Shown piece after piece: positions 11,378-19,179 of a stretch of DNA of 64,000 nt (its first letter is position 1; the number at the start of each line of letters is the position of its first letter). Both the position numbers and the translations under genes were made by a program. Source of the DNA: Kribbella sp. VKM Ac-2568 (GTDB lineage: Bacteria; Actinomycetota; Actinomycetes; Propionibacteriales; Kribbellaceae); the NCBI RefSeq assembly GCF_004345365.1, contig NZ_SLVF01000019.1, positions 1 through 64,000 on the forward strand. The letters run 5' to 3'. The notes beneath the pieces were generated by a model. The model searched no databases and was not told the DNA's origin. It saw only the letters and a program-made list of their open reading frames with translations.

Positions 11378-12430
11378 GTGACCGCCGTGCCTCCTCAACC
11401 GACCTTGACCGATGGTGAGCTGACACTGCGTCCCTGGCGCGACGAGGACATCGACCTCGCCTATGGCCTGGCCGACGACGAGATGGCCCGCTGGTTCGAC
11501 TTCCCCGGTACTCCGACCCGCGCGAACCTGGCCGAGGGGGTCGAGCGCTGGCGCGCGCTGTACGCCGATGACCGGGCGGTGGTGAACTTCGTCATCGAGC
11601 TCCCCGGGCAGCCCGGACCGGTCGGCAACGTCGAGGTCCGCCGCATCTCCCCCGGCGTCGGCTCGGTCTCCTGGACGACGTACAAGCCGTACCGCGGACA
11701 GCGGGTGGCGCGCCGCGCGGTACGGCTGCTGGTGGTCTACGCCTTCGGCGAGCTCGGCCTGGAACGGCTGCAAGCGGAGGTGGATCCCGAGAACCGCTCG
11801 TCCGCGCGAGTCGCGATCCGCTCGGGCTTCCGGCGCGAGGGGTTGTTGCGCGGTGGTGCCGTGCTGCAAGGTGAGCGCCGCGATGTCGTGGTGTACGGCC
11901 TTCGCCGCGAGGATCCAGCGGTCGACACCTTGTCCGGGTGGACCGCGCTGATGGACTCGGTGCTGCCGAAGAAGCGGGTGATCGCGCACGTGGTGATCCG
12001 CGACACCGCCAACCGCGTGCTGCTGTGCAAGGTCAGCTACAAGAAGGACCTCGAACTTCCCGGCGGCGTGGTCGAGCCGGACGAGGATCCCGCGTCGGGC
12101 GCGCTGCGCGAGATGCAGGAGGAACTCGGTACGACGTTGCCGCTCGCGGGCGTGCTCGCGATCGACTGGTTACCGCGTTGGGAGGGCTGGGGCGACGCCA
12201 TCGAGATCCTGTACGACGGCGGCCAGTACGACGCGTCTTTCATCGAGTCGCTGAATCCGGACGGCTTCGAGATCCTCAACGTGGCCTGGTACTCCGTGGA
12301 GGAACTGCAAGGTCTGGTGTCGCCGCTCAACGCACGGCGGCTGCCGCTGCTCCTCGCCGAACCAGGTGTGCTGCACAACCTCAGCGACGGCAGTCCGATC
12401 AAACAGCGTCCCGGAGATCTGCCCGGTTGA
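11378..12430 (+). CDS. GNAT acetyltransferase-Nudix hydrolase fusion
   Basis: 350 aa from GTG 11378; earlier in-frame ATG at 11321 is possible. Residues ~5-175 are a RimJ/RimL-type GNAT domain (LTLRPWRDEDIDLAYG, YKPYRGQRVARRAVRLL, RSSARVAIRSGFRREG). Residues ~195-330 are a Nudix hydrolase with a perfect Nudix box (GGVVEPDEDPASGALREMQE then ELG). The first domain should N-acetylate an amine or protein N-terminus, the second hydrolyse a nucleoside-diphosphate-linked substrate; the linkage suggests a shared substrate or pathway, which is inference. It converges on and overlaps the APH-like gene by 32 bp. Confidence 0.85.
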   Translation: MTAVPPQPTLTDGELTLRPWRDEDIDLAYGLADDEMARWFDFPGTPTRANLAEGVERWRALYADDRAVVNFVIELPGQPGPVGNVEVRRISPGVGSVSWTTYKPYRGQRVARRAVRLLVVYAFGELGLERLQAEVDPENRSSARVAIRSGFRREGLLRGGAVLQGERRDVVVYGLRREDPAVDTLSGWTALMDSVLPKKRVIAHVVIRDTANRVLLCKVSYKKDLELPGGVVEPDEDPASGALREMQEELGTTLPLAGVLAIDWLPRWEGWGDAIEILYDGGQYDASFIESLNPDGFEILNVAWYSVEELQGLVSPLNARRLPLLLAEPGVLHNLSDGSPIKQRPGDLPG

Positions 12431-13301
12431 GGTTGTCCACGCACCACAGGTAGTGGCCATCGCTCGCGTCCGCGCTGTAGATCGTGGCCGTGGTGATCGA
12501 GTAGGCGGCGCGGTAGAGGTACATGCGCTCCCGCGAGTGGCCGGCGGCCTCGAAGCGGTCGAGCAGCAGATCGTCGATCAGGCGGGCGTCGGGTCCGTAC
12601 ATGTCGAAGAAGCCGGCCGCGGTCGAAGCGTCGAAGGTGTTGTCGCCGGCCGATGTGAGGAATCCCCAGTCGAGCAGCGCTGTTCGCCCGTCCTCGTCGA
12701 CGAGCAGATTCGGCGGGCAGATGTCGCCGTGAAGTATCTGCAGACCGTTCGGGTCGATCGCCTTCAGCTTGGCCTGGACACTCTCGAGCAACTGGTCGAA
12801 CCCGTCGACGTCCTTCTCCAGGTGCCGGCGTGACGCTGCTGCCCGTCGGTCGACGACTCCGGCCAGCGTCTCTCCCCAGCTTCCGCGCCACGAGGCGGTT
12901 GTCTCGCCGATCAGTGGCAGCGCCTTGCTCGCCGAACCCGCTGTGGTCTTGCCGAGCGCCTCGACCACCTCCGCGAACAGGTCCAAGCCTTGGTGCCGGG
13001 TGATCGCGCCGGCGGCGAGGGATTCGCTCAGCGGAGTACCGCGGAGCTTGGCCTCGATGCTCACCGCGCGGCCGTCGACGGCGTCGACGCGGGAGATGTC
13101 CGGAGTACGGAACGGCAGGTCTTGGTGGTTGAGCTCGCTGAGGAAGGCCTGGAGTGGCAGAACGTCAGCCGGTTCGCGGTCGAACCAGACCTTGCCGACC
13201 TGGTCGTCGCCGAGGTCGTAGACGGCGCCTTCCATCCCCTGGCCGATCAGCTGGACCGGGCCGCCGGCGTACTGCTCGAAGTACTCGATCGCTGCGTCCA
13301 C
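12399..13301 (-). CDS. APH-family phosphotransferase
   Basis: 300 aa with the aminoglycoside-phosphotransferase/choline-kinase fold. A P-loop-like GQGMEGAVYDLGDDQVGKVW near the N-terminus (Lys for ATP), then LQILHGDICPPNLLVDEDGR (catalytic Asp in HGDxxxxN) and ALLDWGFLTSAGD (metal-binding Asp). The small-molecule substrate cannot be read from sequence; an antibiotic-resistance role should not be assumed. The start is the first ATG, just upstream of the ECF sigma gene end (13314). Its 3' end overlaps the GNAT-Nudix gene on the opposite strand. Confidence 0.85.
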   Translation of the reverse strand: MDAAIEYFEQYAGGPVQLIGQGMEGAVYDLGDDQVGKVWFDREPADVLPLQAFLSELNHQDLPFRTPDISRVDAVDGRAVSIEAKLRGTPLSESLAAGAITRHQGLDLFAEVVEALGKTTAGSASKALPLIGETTASWRGSWGETLAGVVDRRAAASRRHLEKDVDGFDQLLESVQAKLKAIDPNGLQILHGDICPPNLLVDEDGRTALLDWGFLTSAGDNTFDASTAAGFFDMYGPDARLIDDLLLDRFEAAGHSRERMYLYRAAYSITTATIYSADASDGHYLWCVDNLNRADLRDAV

Positions 13302-13313
13302 AGCTCCAGTCTT

Positions 13314-14549
13314 TCAGAGCAAGGCGGCGCGGCGGCGTTGGAGGAAGCGGTTCTCGGCTTCGTTGATGGTGAGGGCAATGGCCTCATCGTAGGCCTTGAC
13401 GGCTTCGGCGGGGCGGTTGAGCCGGGCCAGTACGTCGGCGCGGGCGGCGGGCAGGTAGGAGTACGACTTGAGTGCGGGCTCGTTGCCTAGGGCATCCAGC
13501 TCGGCGAGTACCGCGTCCAGGTCGGCGCCGGGGACGAGGCTGTGGGCGGCGGCGCGGTTCAGGGCGACGATCGGAGAAGGCCAGCTGAGCAGCATCGCGT
13601 CGTACATGCGGACCACCTGGTGCCAGTCCGTCGTCTCCCAGGACGGGGCGGTCACGTGCAGGCCGGCGACCGCGGCTTGGAGGGCGAAGCGACCGCGGCC
13701 CTGCTGCAACGCGGCCGTCGCGCGGGAGACGCCTTCCGCCAGGAGGCGGGCGTCCCAGCGGGAACGGTCCTGGTCTGCGAGGAGCACCAGTTCACCGTCT
13801 TGGCTGACTCGGGCGTCGCCTCGGGCCTGCGTCATCAAGAGCAGGCCGAGCAGGGCCTGCGGTTCGGGCTCGGTCGGCATCAGCCGCACAAGGAGCCGGG
13901 CGAGCTCCAGAGCACGTCCGGTGAGGTCGGCTCGCGTCAGTTCAGGGCCCGCCGCGACGTGGCCGGCGGTGTAGACGAGCTGCACCACCGTCAGTACTGC
14001 GTCCAGGCGGTCGGCGAGCTCGTCGTCCGCGGGGATCCGGTACGGGATGTGCGCGGCGACGATCTTCTTCTTCGCCCGGGTGATTCGCGCTGCTGCGGTG
14101 GTCTCGCTGATGAGCAGGCCGGCGGCGACCTCGCGGGTGGTGAGGCCGCAGATCAGGCGGAGTGTCAGCGCGACCTGGGAGTCGCGAGCGAGCGCGGGGT
14201 GGCAGCAGGTGAACACGAGCCGGAGCGGATCGGTCGGCCGCTCGTCGTCGCCCGGTGCGGCAGGATCCTCGATCAGCAGCGGCAACTTCCGGCGCAGCGT
14301 CGTCTCCCGCCGGAGCCGATCCAGTGCGAGCCGCCGGGCGACCGTGGTGAGCCAGCCGGCGCGGTTCGTTGGAACCCCGTCGGGCCAGGTCCTCAACGCC
14401 TGTACGAAGGCATCCTGGGTGCAGTCCTCCGCAAGGTCGATGTCCCGCGTCAACCGCACCGTCGAGGCGAGCACCGTGGACCAGAACTCCCGGTGCGCCT
14501 CATCCACCAGCTGCACAACTTCCCGAGCCCCCACGCCGCCCCCACTCAC
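13314..14549 (-). CDS. ECF RNA polymerase sigma factor, ECF42-like
   Basis: About 411 aa. Sigma region 2 (RLTRDIDLAEDCTQDAFVQALR), then region 4 helix-turn-helix (LRLICGLTTREVAAGLLISE), then a ~200-aa C-terminal extension ending in TPR-like repeats (RPAEAVKAYDEAIALTINEAE), the layout of the ECF42 group. These sigma factors are not tied to a classic anti-sigma factor but to a neighbouring DGPF protein, present here directly upstream. GTG 14549 was chosen because GGAGGAGG lies ~8 nt upstream; the open frame extends to 14615. Likely stress or small-molecule response; the signal is unknown. Confidence 0.88.
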   Translation of the reverse strand: MSGGGVGAREVVQLVDEAHREFWSTVLASTVRLTRDIDLAEDCTQDAFVQALRTWPDGVPTNRAGWLTTVARRLALDRLRRETTLRRKLPLLIEDPAAPGDDERPTDPLRLVFTCCHPALARDSQVALTLRLICGLTTREVAAGLLISETTAAARITRAKKKIVAAHIPYRIPADDELADRLDAVLTVVQLVYTAGHVAAGPELTRADLTGRALELARLLVRLMPTEPEPQALLGLLLMTQARGDARVSQDGELVLLADQDRSRWDARLLAEGVSRATAALQQGRGRFALQAAVAGLHVTAPSWETTDWHQVVRMYDAMLLSWPSPIVALNRAAAHSLVPGADLDAVLAELDALGNEPALKSYSYLPAARADVLARLNRPAEAVKAYDEAIALTINEAENRFLQRRRAALL

Positions 14550-14752
14550 CCGATCCACCTCCTCCCCCGCTTCTCCCAACACACCCACCACACAACATCC
14601 CATCGCTGCCACCACTCACCAGCTGACCCGCGCCCCTCACCCCAGCCGGCCCGCGCCGCAAGCTCCCCAGGCCCTCACGCGAGCCGACCGTCCTCACCCC
14701 ACCTGCCCCCGCTGGGCACGCGAGCGAGCTCGCAGCAGTTGTTGACGTAGGC

Positions 14753-14785
14753 GGCCGGCTGCCACTCGTGGTGAGGCAGCCGGCC
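14753..14785. terminator. Hairpin between DGPF gene and ECF sigma gene
   Basis: Perfect 11-bp inverted repeat, GGCCGGCTGCC at 14753-14763 and GGCAGCCGGCC at 14775-14785, 11-nt loop, 13 bp downstream of the DGPF stop on the minus strand. It could attenuate transcription into the sigma gene. Confidence 0.65.
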
Positions 14786-14797
14786 TGCCGCGGGTAT

Positions 14798-15166
14798 TCA
14801 GGCTGGGGGTGTGGCGCCGGACCTGGTGTCCATGACGGGGCGGACCTCGATGTTGCCTGAGGGGCAGAGCTTGGCCAGGGCCAGGGCCTGATCGAGGTCC
14901 TTGCACTCGATCACGTAGAAGCCGCCTAGGGCTTCCTTGGTCTCGATGAACGGGCCGTCGGTGACAAGCGGCTGCCCGTTGTTCTGCTTGACCGTGCTCG
15001 CCGTGGAGGACCGCTCGAGCGCCTCACCACCGAGAATGCCGGCGCCGGCCGCCTCCACCGCTTCCGCGAACGCGGTGTGCAACTTCATCTGGGACTGGAA
15101 CTCCTCCGCCGTCACCCGGTCGTACCAGTCCTCGCTGTCGAACAACAGGAACATGTACTGCGCCAT
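14798..15166 (-). CDS. DGPF (YCII-related) domain protein, partner of ECF42-like sigma
   Basis: 122 aa, one dimeric alpha-beta barrel domain of the YCII family, beginning MAQYMFLLFDSEDWY and carrying the signature VTDGPFIETKEALGGFYVIE. ATG 15166 is preceded by GAGGGAG. DGPF genes are the conserved neighbours of ECF42 sigma genes, and their promoters are often sigma targets; the function of the protein is not settled. Same strand and order as usual: DGPF first, sigma second. Confidence 0.85.
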   Translation of the reverse strand: MAQYMFLLFDSEDWYDRVTAEEFQSQMKLHTAFAEAVEAAGAGILGGEALERSSTASTVKQNNGQPLVTDGPFIETKEALGGFYVIECKDLDQALALAKLCPSGNIEVRPVMDTRSGATPPA

Positions 15167-15298
15167 CACTGGCTCCCTCGTCTCGGAGTATCTACTGACA
15201 TCTTGCTGACGAACGAGCCGTGACGGAATCGACAAACACCCCGGGCAGGTTTTCGCCTACTGTTGACCAGGTACTCAACAGACCGAGCGGAGGAACGC

Positions 15299-16756
15299 GT
15301 GGAGCATGTGGACGTGCTGGTCGTCGGAGCGGGGCTCTCCGGGATCGGGGCTGCCTACCGGCTGCAGACCCAGAGCCCGCAGCACTCGTACGCCGTGCTC
15401 GAGGCGCGGGAGGACCTGGGCGGCACCTGGGACCTGTTCCGGTACCCCGGAGTGCGCTCGGACTCCGACATGTTCACGCTCGGGTTCCCGTTCCACCCGT
15501 GGACGGCGGCCAAGGCGATCGCGGACGGCCCGTCGATCCTGGAGTACTTGCACGAGACTGCGACGACGTACGGCATCGACAAGCACATCCGCTTCGGGCG
15601 CCGCGTGGTACGGGCTTCCTGGTCGTCCAGCGAAGCTCTGTGGACAGTGGAGACGAGCCAGGAGACGTACACCTGCTCGTTCCTCTACGTCTGCAGCGGC
15701 TACTACAACTACGACTCCGGGTACGTCGTGGACTTCCCCGGGCTCGCCGAGTTCCAGGGCCGGGTGGTGCATCCGCAGCAGTGGCCGGAGGACCTCGACT
15801 ACAGCGGCCAGCGGGTCGTGGTGATCGGCAGCGGGGCGACAGCGGTGACGCTGGTACCGGCTATGGCTCCGCAAGCGGCGCACGTGACGATGCTGCAGCG
15901 GACGCCGAGTTACGTGGCGTCGCGGCCGGCGAAGGACGCATTCTCAGACCGGCTGCGGGCGATGCTGCCGGAGAACCTCGCGCACCGGCTGATCCGCGGG
16001 AAGAACGTGGCCTTCAGTTCCGCGGTGTACAGCGCGTTCCGGCGCTGGCCCACCCACGCCGCCTGGCTGCTGAACAGCACAGTCGCCAAGCAACTGCCCG
16101 ACTCGATCCCAGCGGATCCGCACTTCACGCCGCGCTACAAGCCGTGGGACCAGCGGTTGTGCCTGGTACCGGACGCCGACCTGTTCGAGTCGCTCCGGGA
16201 CGGCTCGGCCTCCGTGGTGACGGACGAGATCGAGACGTTCACTCCCACTGGCATCAAGCTGCGTTCCGGCGAGCACCTCCCGGCCGATCTGGTGGTGACC
16301 GCGACCGGCCTGCAGATGGTTGCCCTCGGCAAGATCGAGCTGACGGTCGACGGCGAGCGAGTCGACCCGCACGACACGTTCGTCTACAAGGGCATGATGC
16401 TCAGCGGAGTACCGAACCTCGCCTGGTGCATCGGCTACACCAACAACTCCTGGACCCTGCGCTCCGACCTGACCTCGCAGTACGTCTGCCGCCTGCTCAA
16501 CCACCTGGACCGCACCGGCACCCGGATCTGCGTCCCGGAGATCGACCCCGCGGAGTACGACGCGCCGCCGCGGCCGGTGGTCGACCTCTCCTCCGGCTAC
16601 ATCCGGCGCGCCGCGTCCATCCTGCCCCGCCAGGGTTCGTACGGCCCCTGGCGGCTGCGCCAGAACTACCCCCGCGACCTGGTCACCTTGCGCTACGGCT
16701 CCCTCGACGACGGCACCATGCACTTCAGATCCGCCGCCCCACAGCCAGTCGGCTGA
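15299..16756 (+). CDS. Flavin-containing monooxygenase (FAD/NAD(P)H)
   Basis: 485 aa. FAD-binding motif VLVVGAGLSGIGAAYRL at the N-terminus, a second Rossmann motif VVVIGSGATAVTLVP near residue 180 for NADPH, and GGTWDLFRYPGVRSDSDM typical of class B monooxygenases related to Baeyer-Villiger enzymes and the EthA group. It should use NADPH and O2 to oxygenate a ketone, sulfide or amine; substrate unknown. GTG 15299 has GGAGGAACGC directly upstream, so the earlier in-frame ATG at 15263 was rejected. Convergent with the citrate synthase gene. Confidence 0.88.
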   Translation: MEHVDVLVVGAGLSGIGAAYRLQTQSPQHSYAVLEAREDLGGTWDLFRYPGVRSDSDMFTLGFPFHPWTAAKAIADGPSILEYLHETATTYGIDKHIRFGRRVVRASWSSSEALWTVETSQETYTCSFLYVCSGYYNYDSGYVVDFPGLAEFQGRVVHPQQWPEDLDYSGQRVVVIGSGATAVTLVPAMAPQAAHVTMLQRTPSYVASRPAKDAFSDRLRAMLPENLAHRLIRGKNVAFSSAVYSAFRRWPTHAAWLLNSTVAKQLPDSIPADPHFTPRYKPWDQRLCLVPDADLFESLRDGSASVVTDEIETFTPTGIKLRSGEHLPADLVVTATGLQMVALGKIELTVDGERVDPHDTFVYKGMMLSGVPNLAWCIGYTNNSWTLRSDLTSQYVCRLLNHLDRTGTRICVPEIDPAEYDAPPRPVVDLSSGYIRRAASILPRQGSYGPWRLRQNYPRDLVTLRYGSLDDGTMHFRSAAPQPVG

Positions 16757-16779
16757 CTCAGCCAGCCGGGGTTCACGAT

Positions 16780-17934
16780 TCAGCTGGGCACGGGCACCGG
16801 CGGGACCGGGCCGACGTAGCGGGCGGCCGGGCGGATGATCTTGGGATCCTCGGACTGCTCGAGAATGTTGGCGGTCCAGCCGATCACCCGGCTGACCGCG
16901 AAGGTCGGGGTGAACATTGCCCGCGGCAACCCGCACAGCGACATCACCACGCCGGCGTAGAACTCGACGTTGGCGTACAGGTTGCGGCCGGGCTTAAGTT
17001 CGGCGAGCACCTCCACGATCCGCCGTTCCACCGTTGTGGCGAAATCGACCAGGTCGCCGCCCAGCTCGACGGCGATGTCCCGCAGCATGATCGATCGCGG
17101 GTCCTCGGTCCGGTAGACGGCGTGCCCGAAGCCCATGATGCGATCCCCCGCGGACACCTTCGCGCGGACCCACCCGTCGATCCGGTCCGGCGTACCGATC
17201 TCGTCCAGGCTGGCGAGCGCGCGGTCCGGCGCGCCGCCGTGCAGCGGTCCGGAGAACGCCCCGATCGCCCCGGCGACGGCCGACACCACGTCGGCGCCGG
17301 TCGACGCGATCACCCGGGCGGTGAAGGTCGACGCGTTGAAGCCGTGGTCGATCGTCGAGATCAGGTAGTGCTCGATCGCCCGCGCCTGCTCGGCTTCCGG
17401 CTCACGGCCCGTCACCAGATACAGCCAGTTCGCCGCCGCAGTGAGATCTGCCCGCGGCTCGAGCGGCTCCAGCCCTTCGCGCAGCCGGTACAACGCGGCC
17501 AGGATCGTCGGCGTCACCGCGCACACGAGCATGGCGTCGGCCCTGCGCCGCGCGCGATCCGCATCCCACAACGGCGGCAGCTGACGAGCGGCGGCCAGTA
17601 CGGACAAGGCGGATCGCAACCCGGCCAGCGGGTTGAAGACCGGGCCCGCCGAAGCGATGGCCGGCAACACCGCCTGTACTTCGGCCGGCAGCACGCGTAG
17701 CGGAGCCAGCTCGGCGAGGAAATCGTCCCGCTCCGAGGCGGTCGGGAGCCGTCCCTCGAACAGCAGGAACCACACGTCCTCGACCGTCTTCGAGCGAGCC
17801 AGGTCGATCGCGGAGTACTGCCGGTAGTGATAGAAACCTTCGCCTCCCCGGACGTCACCGAGCTCGGTTTCCGTCACGATGACGTTGCGCAGCCCCGGGG
17901 GTACATCGATCGGACCATCCACTGTGATTGTCAT
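16780..17934 (-). CDS. Citrate synthase-like protein (citrate synthase 2 type)
   Basis: 384 aa, all-helical citrate synthase fold. It would condense acetyl-CoA (or propionyl-CoA) with oxaloacetate. Active-site histidines are in FSGPLHGGAPD and MGFGHAVYRTEDPR. The segment that usually reads NVDF/Y with the catalytic Asp reads YANVEFYAG here, so Glu replaces Asp; such Glu variants may occur in this subgroup but I cannot check. The gene is divergent from an HTH-citrate synthase with 74 bp between start codons. No clear ribosome binding site precedes ATG 17934, so it may be leaderless. Confidence 0.85.
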   Translation of the reverse strand: MTITVDGPIDVPPGLRNVIVTETELGDVRGGEGFYHYRQYSAIDLARSKTVEDVWFLLFEGRLPTASERDDFLAELAPLRVLPAEVQAVLPAIASAGPVFNPLAGLRSALSVLAAARQLPPLWDADRARRRADAMLVCAVTPTILAALYRLREGLEPLEPRADLTAAANWLYLVTGREPEAEQARAIEHYLISTIDHGFNASTFTARVIASTGADVVSAVAGAIGAFSGPLHGGAPDRALASLDEIGTPDRIDGWVRAKVSAGDRIMGFGHAVYRTEDPRSIMLRDIAVELGGDLVDFATTVERRIVEVLAELKPGRNLYANVEFYAGVVMSLCGLPRAMFTPTFAVSRVIGWTANILEQSEDPKIIRPAARYVGPVPPVPVPS

Positions 17935-17961
17935 AAGCTCAGCGTTGAATCGCGATCAAGT

Positions 17962-17990
17962 ATTGTCAATGTTGATCCAGTCAACATAAG
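17962..17990 (+). promoter_or_regulatory. Palindromic operator inside a putative promoter of the HTH-citrate synthase gene
   Basis: ATGTTGA (17969-17975) and TCAACAT (17981-17987) form a perfect 7-bp inverted repeat with 5-bp spacer. It sits between a possible -35 TTGTCA (17963-17968) and -10 CATAAG (17985-17990), 16 bp apart, upstream of GGAGGA and ATG 18009. A related TTGA-n7-TCAA pair lies at 17944-17958, nearer the divergent gene. The arrangement suits repression of both genes by one regulator, possibly the HTH-bearing product itself. Confidence 0.5.
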
Positions 17991-18008
17991 CGCTCGGAGG
18001 AGCGGCGG

Positions 18009-19166
18009 ATGGTGCAGCAGAGTGACGAGAATTACCTGACGACGGCCGAGGTGGCCCGTCGGCTGAAGGTGAAGCCGGAGACGATCTACGCCTATGTGAG
18101 CCGCGGTCAGCTCACCAGCGTTCGGGCACGCGGTCGTCGCGGCAGCCTGTTCGCGGCGGCCGACGTCGAACGGCTGGCGAGCCGGACCGTCGATCACCCC
18201 GGCGTGGTGGAGCGGATCGAGTCGGAGCTGTCCCTGCTGGCAGACGACGAGTTGTACTACCGAGGTCACTCGGTCCGCGATCTGGCGACCACGCAGTCGG
18301 TGGAGTCCGTGGCACAGCTCCTGTGGACCGGCCTGCTTGATGAGAGCGAGCCCTTCCCAGCGCCGCCCGACGTGGTCGCCCTGGCCCGCACCGCGATGGA
18401 CGTCGCGCCTCCGGGTGCGCGCATGACGGATCAGCTGCGCATCGCCGTCGCAGTACTGGGTGCCGGTGATCCGATGCGGTTCGACCTCGCGCCGGAGTCC
18501 GTGGTGCTCGCCGCGCGCCGTCTGCTCGGAGTACTGATCGAGGCGCTGCCTGGCGAGGCCGGCGAGGGCACCTTCGGAGGGCGGTTGTGGCCCAAACTGT
18601 CGACGCGATCGCCCGAGCCACGTGTGCTCGAGGCCGCGGCGATCCTGCTCGCCGATCATGGGCTGGCCGTCTCCACCGTCGCCGCGCGCGTCGCCGCCAG
18701 CGCCAGAGCCAACCTGTACTCCGTGGTATCGGCCGGACTCGGCGCACTCGACGGGCATTACCACGGCGCCGCGACCACCTTGGCGTACCGGTTCCTGGAC
18801 CGAGCTCTCAGGGATCCCGTCGAGGTGTTGTCGGACCAGCTGCGCTCGGGCGAGCCGGTGCCGGGCTTCGGGCATCGGATCTACCAGCAGCGCGATCCAC
18901 GAGCAGAGGCGCTCTTCGAGCTGGTCGCCGGCGAGCCGGTGATGGAGACGGTCCGGGTGATCACCGGGCAGCTCGCGGGCTTCCCGAACAGCGATCTGGC
19001 CGTCGCCGCGATGATGCACGCGTACGGATTCCGGCCGGATGCGGGCGAGGCCTTGTTCGCCCTCGCCCGCATCATCGGCTGGACCGCTCACGCGCTGGAG
19101 GAGTACGCCGAGCCGGGGCTCCGCTTCCGGGCCCTCGGCGTCTACACCGGCCCGGCGGTCACCTGA
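18009..19166 (+). CDS. Citrate synthase-fold protein with N-terminal DNA-binding HTH
   Basis: 385 aa. Residues ~8-58 are a MerR/excisionase-type helix-turn-helix (LTTAEVARRLKVKPETIYAY, VRARGRRGSLFAAADVERL). Residues ~65-385 are a citrate synthase domain with DGHYHGAATTL, PGFGHRIYQQRDPR and FPNSDLAVAAMM, so His, His and Asp positions are kept. Start ATG 18009 follows GGAGGAGCGGCGG. Such fusions exist in actinobacteria and are usually annotated just as citrate synthase; a DNA-binding, metabolite-sensing role is inference from domain order and from the palindrome in the shared upstream region. Confidence 0.85.
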   Translation: MVQQSDENYLTTAEVARRLKVKPETIYAYVSRGQLTSVRARGRRGSLFAAADVERLASRTVDHPGVVERIESELSLLADDELYYRGHSVRDLATTQSVESVAQLLWTGLLDESEPFPAPPDVVALARTAMDVAPPGARMTDQLRIAVAVLGAGDPMRFDLAPESVVLAARRLLGVLIEALPGEAGEGTFGGRLWPKLSTRSPEPRVLEAAAILLADHGLAVSTVAARVAASARANLYSVVSAGLGALDGHYHGAATTLAYRFLDRALRDPVEVLSDQLRSGEPVPGFGHRIYQQRDPRAEALFELVAGEPVMETVRVITGQLAGFPNSDLAVAAMMHAYGFRPDAGEALFALARIIGWTAHALEEYAEPGLRFRALGVYTGPAVT

Positions 19167-19179
19167 CCTGGAGCCGGCG

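Noticed and set aside
12399-13301. Aminoglycoside resistance role for the two APH-like genes
   Set aside because: Only the general kinase fold is visible; the family includes many metabolic kinases and nothing nearby suggests antibiotic biosynthesis or resistance.
15220-17700. An 826-codon plus-strand open frame
   Set aside because: It runs across the monooxygenase and the antisense of the citrate synthase gene; composition is Arg/Pro/Gly-rich with no domain. It is a shadow of high GC bias.
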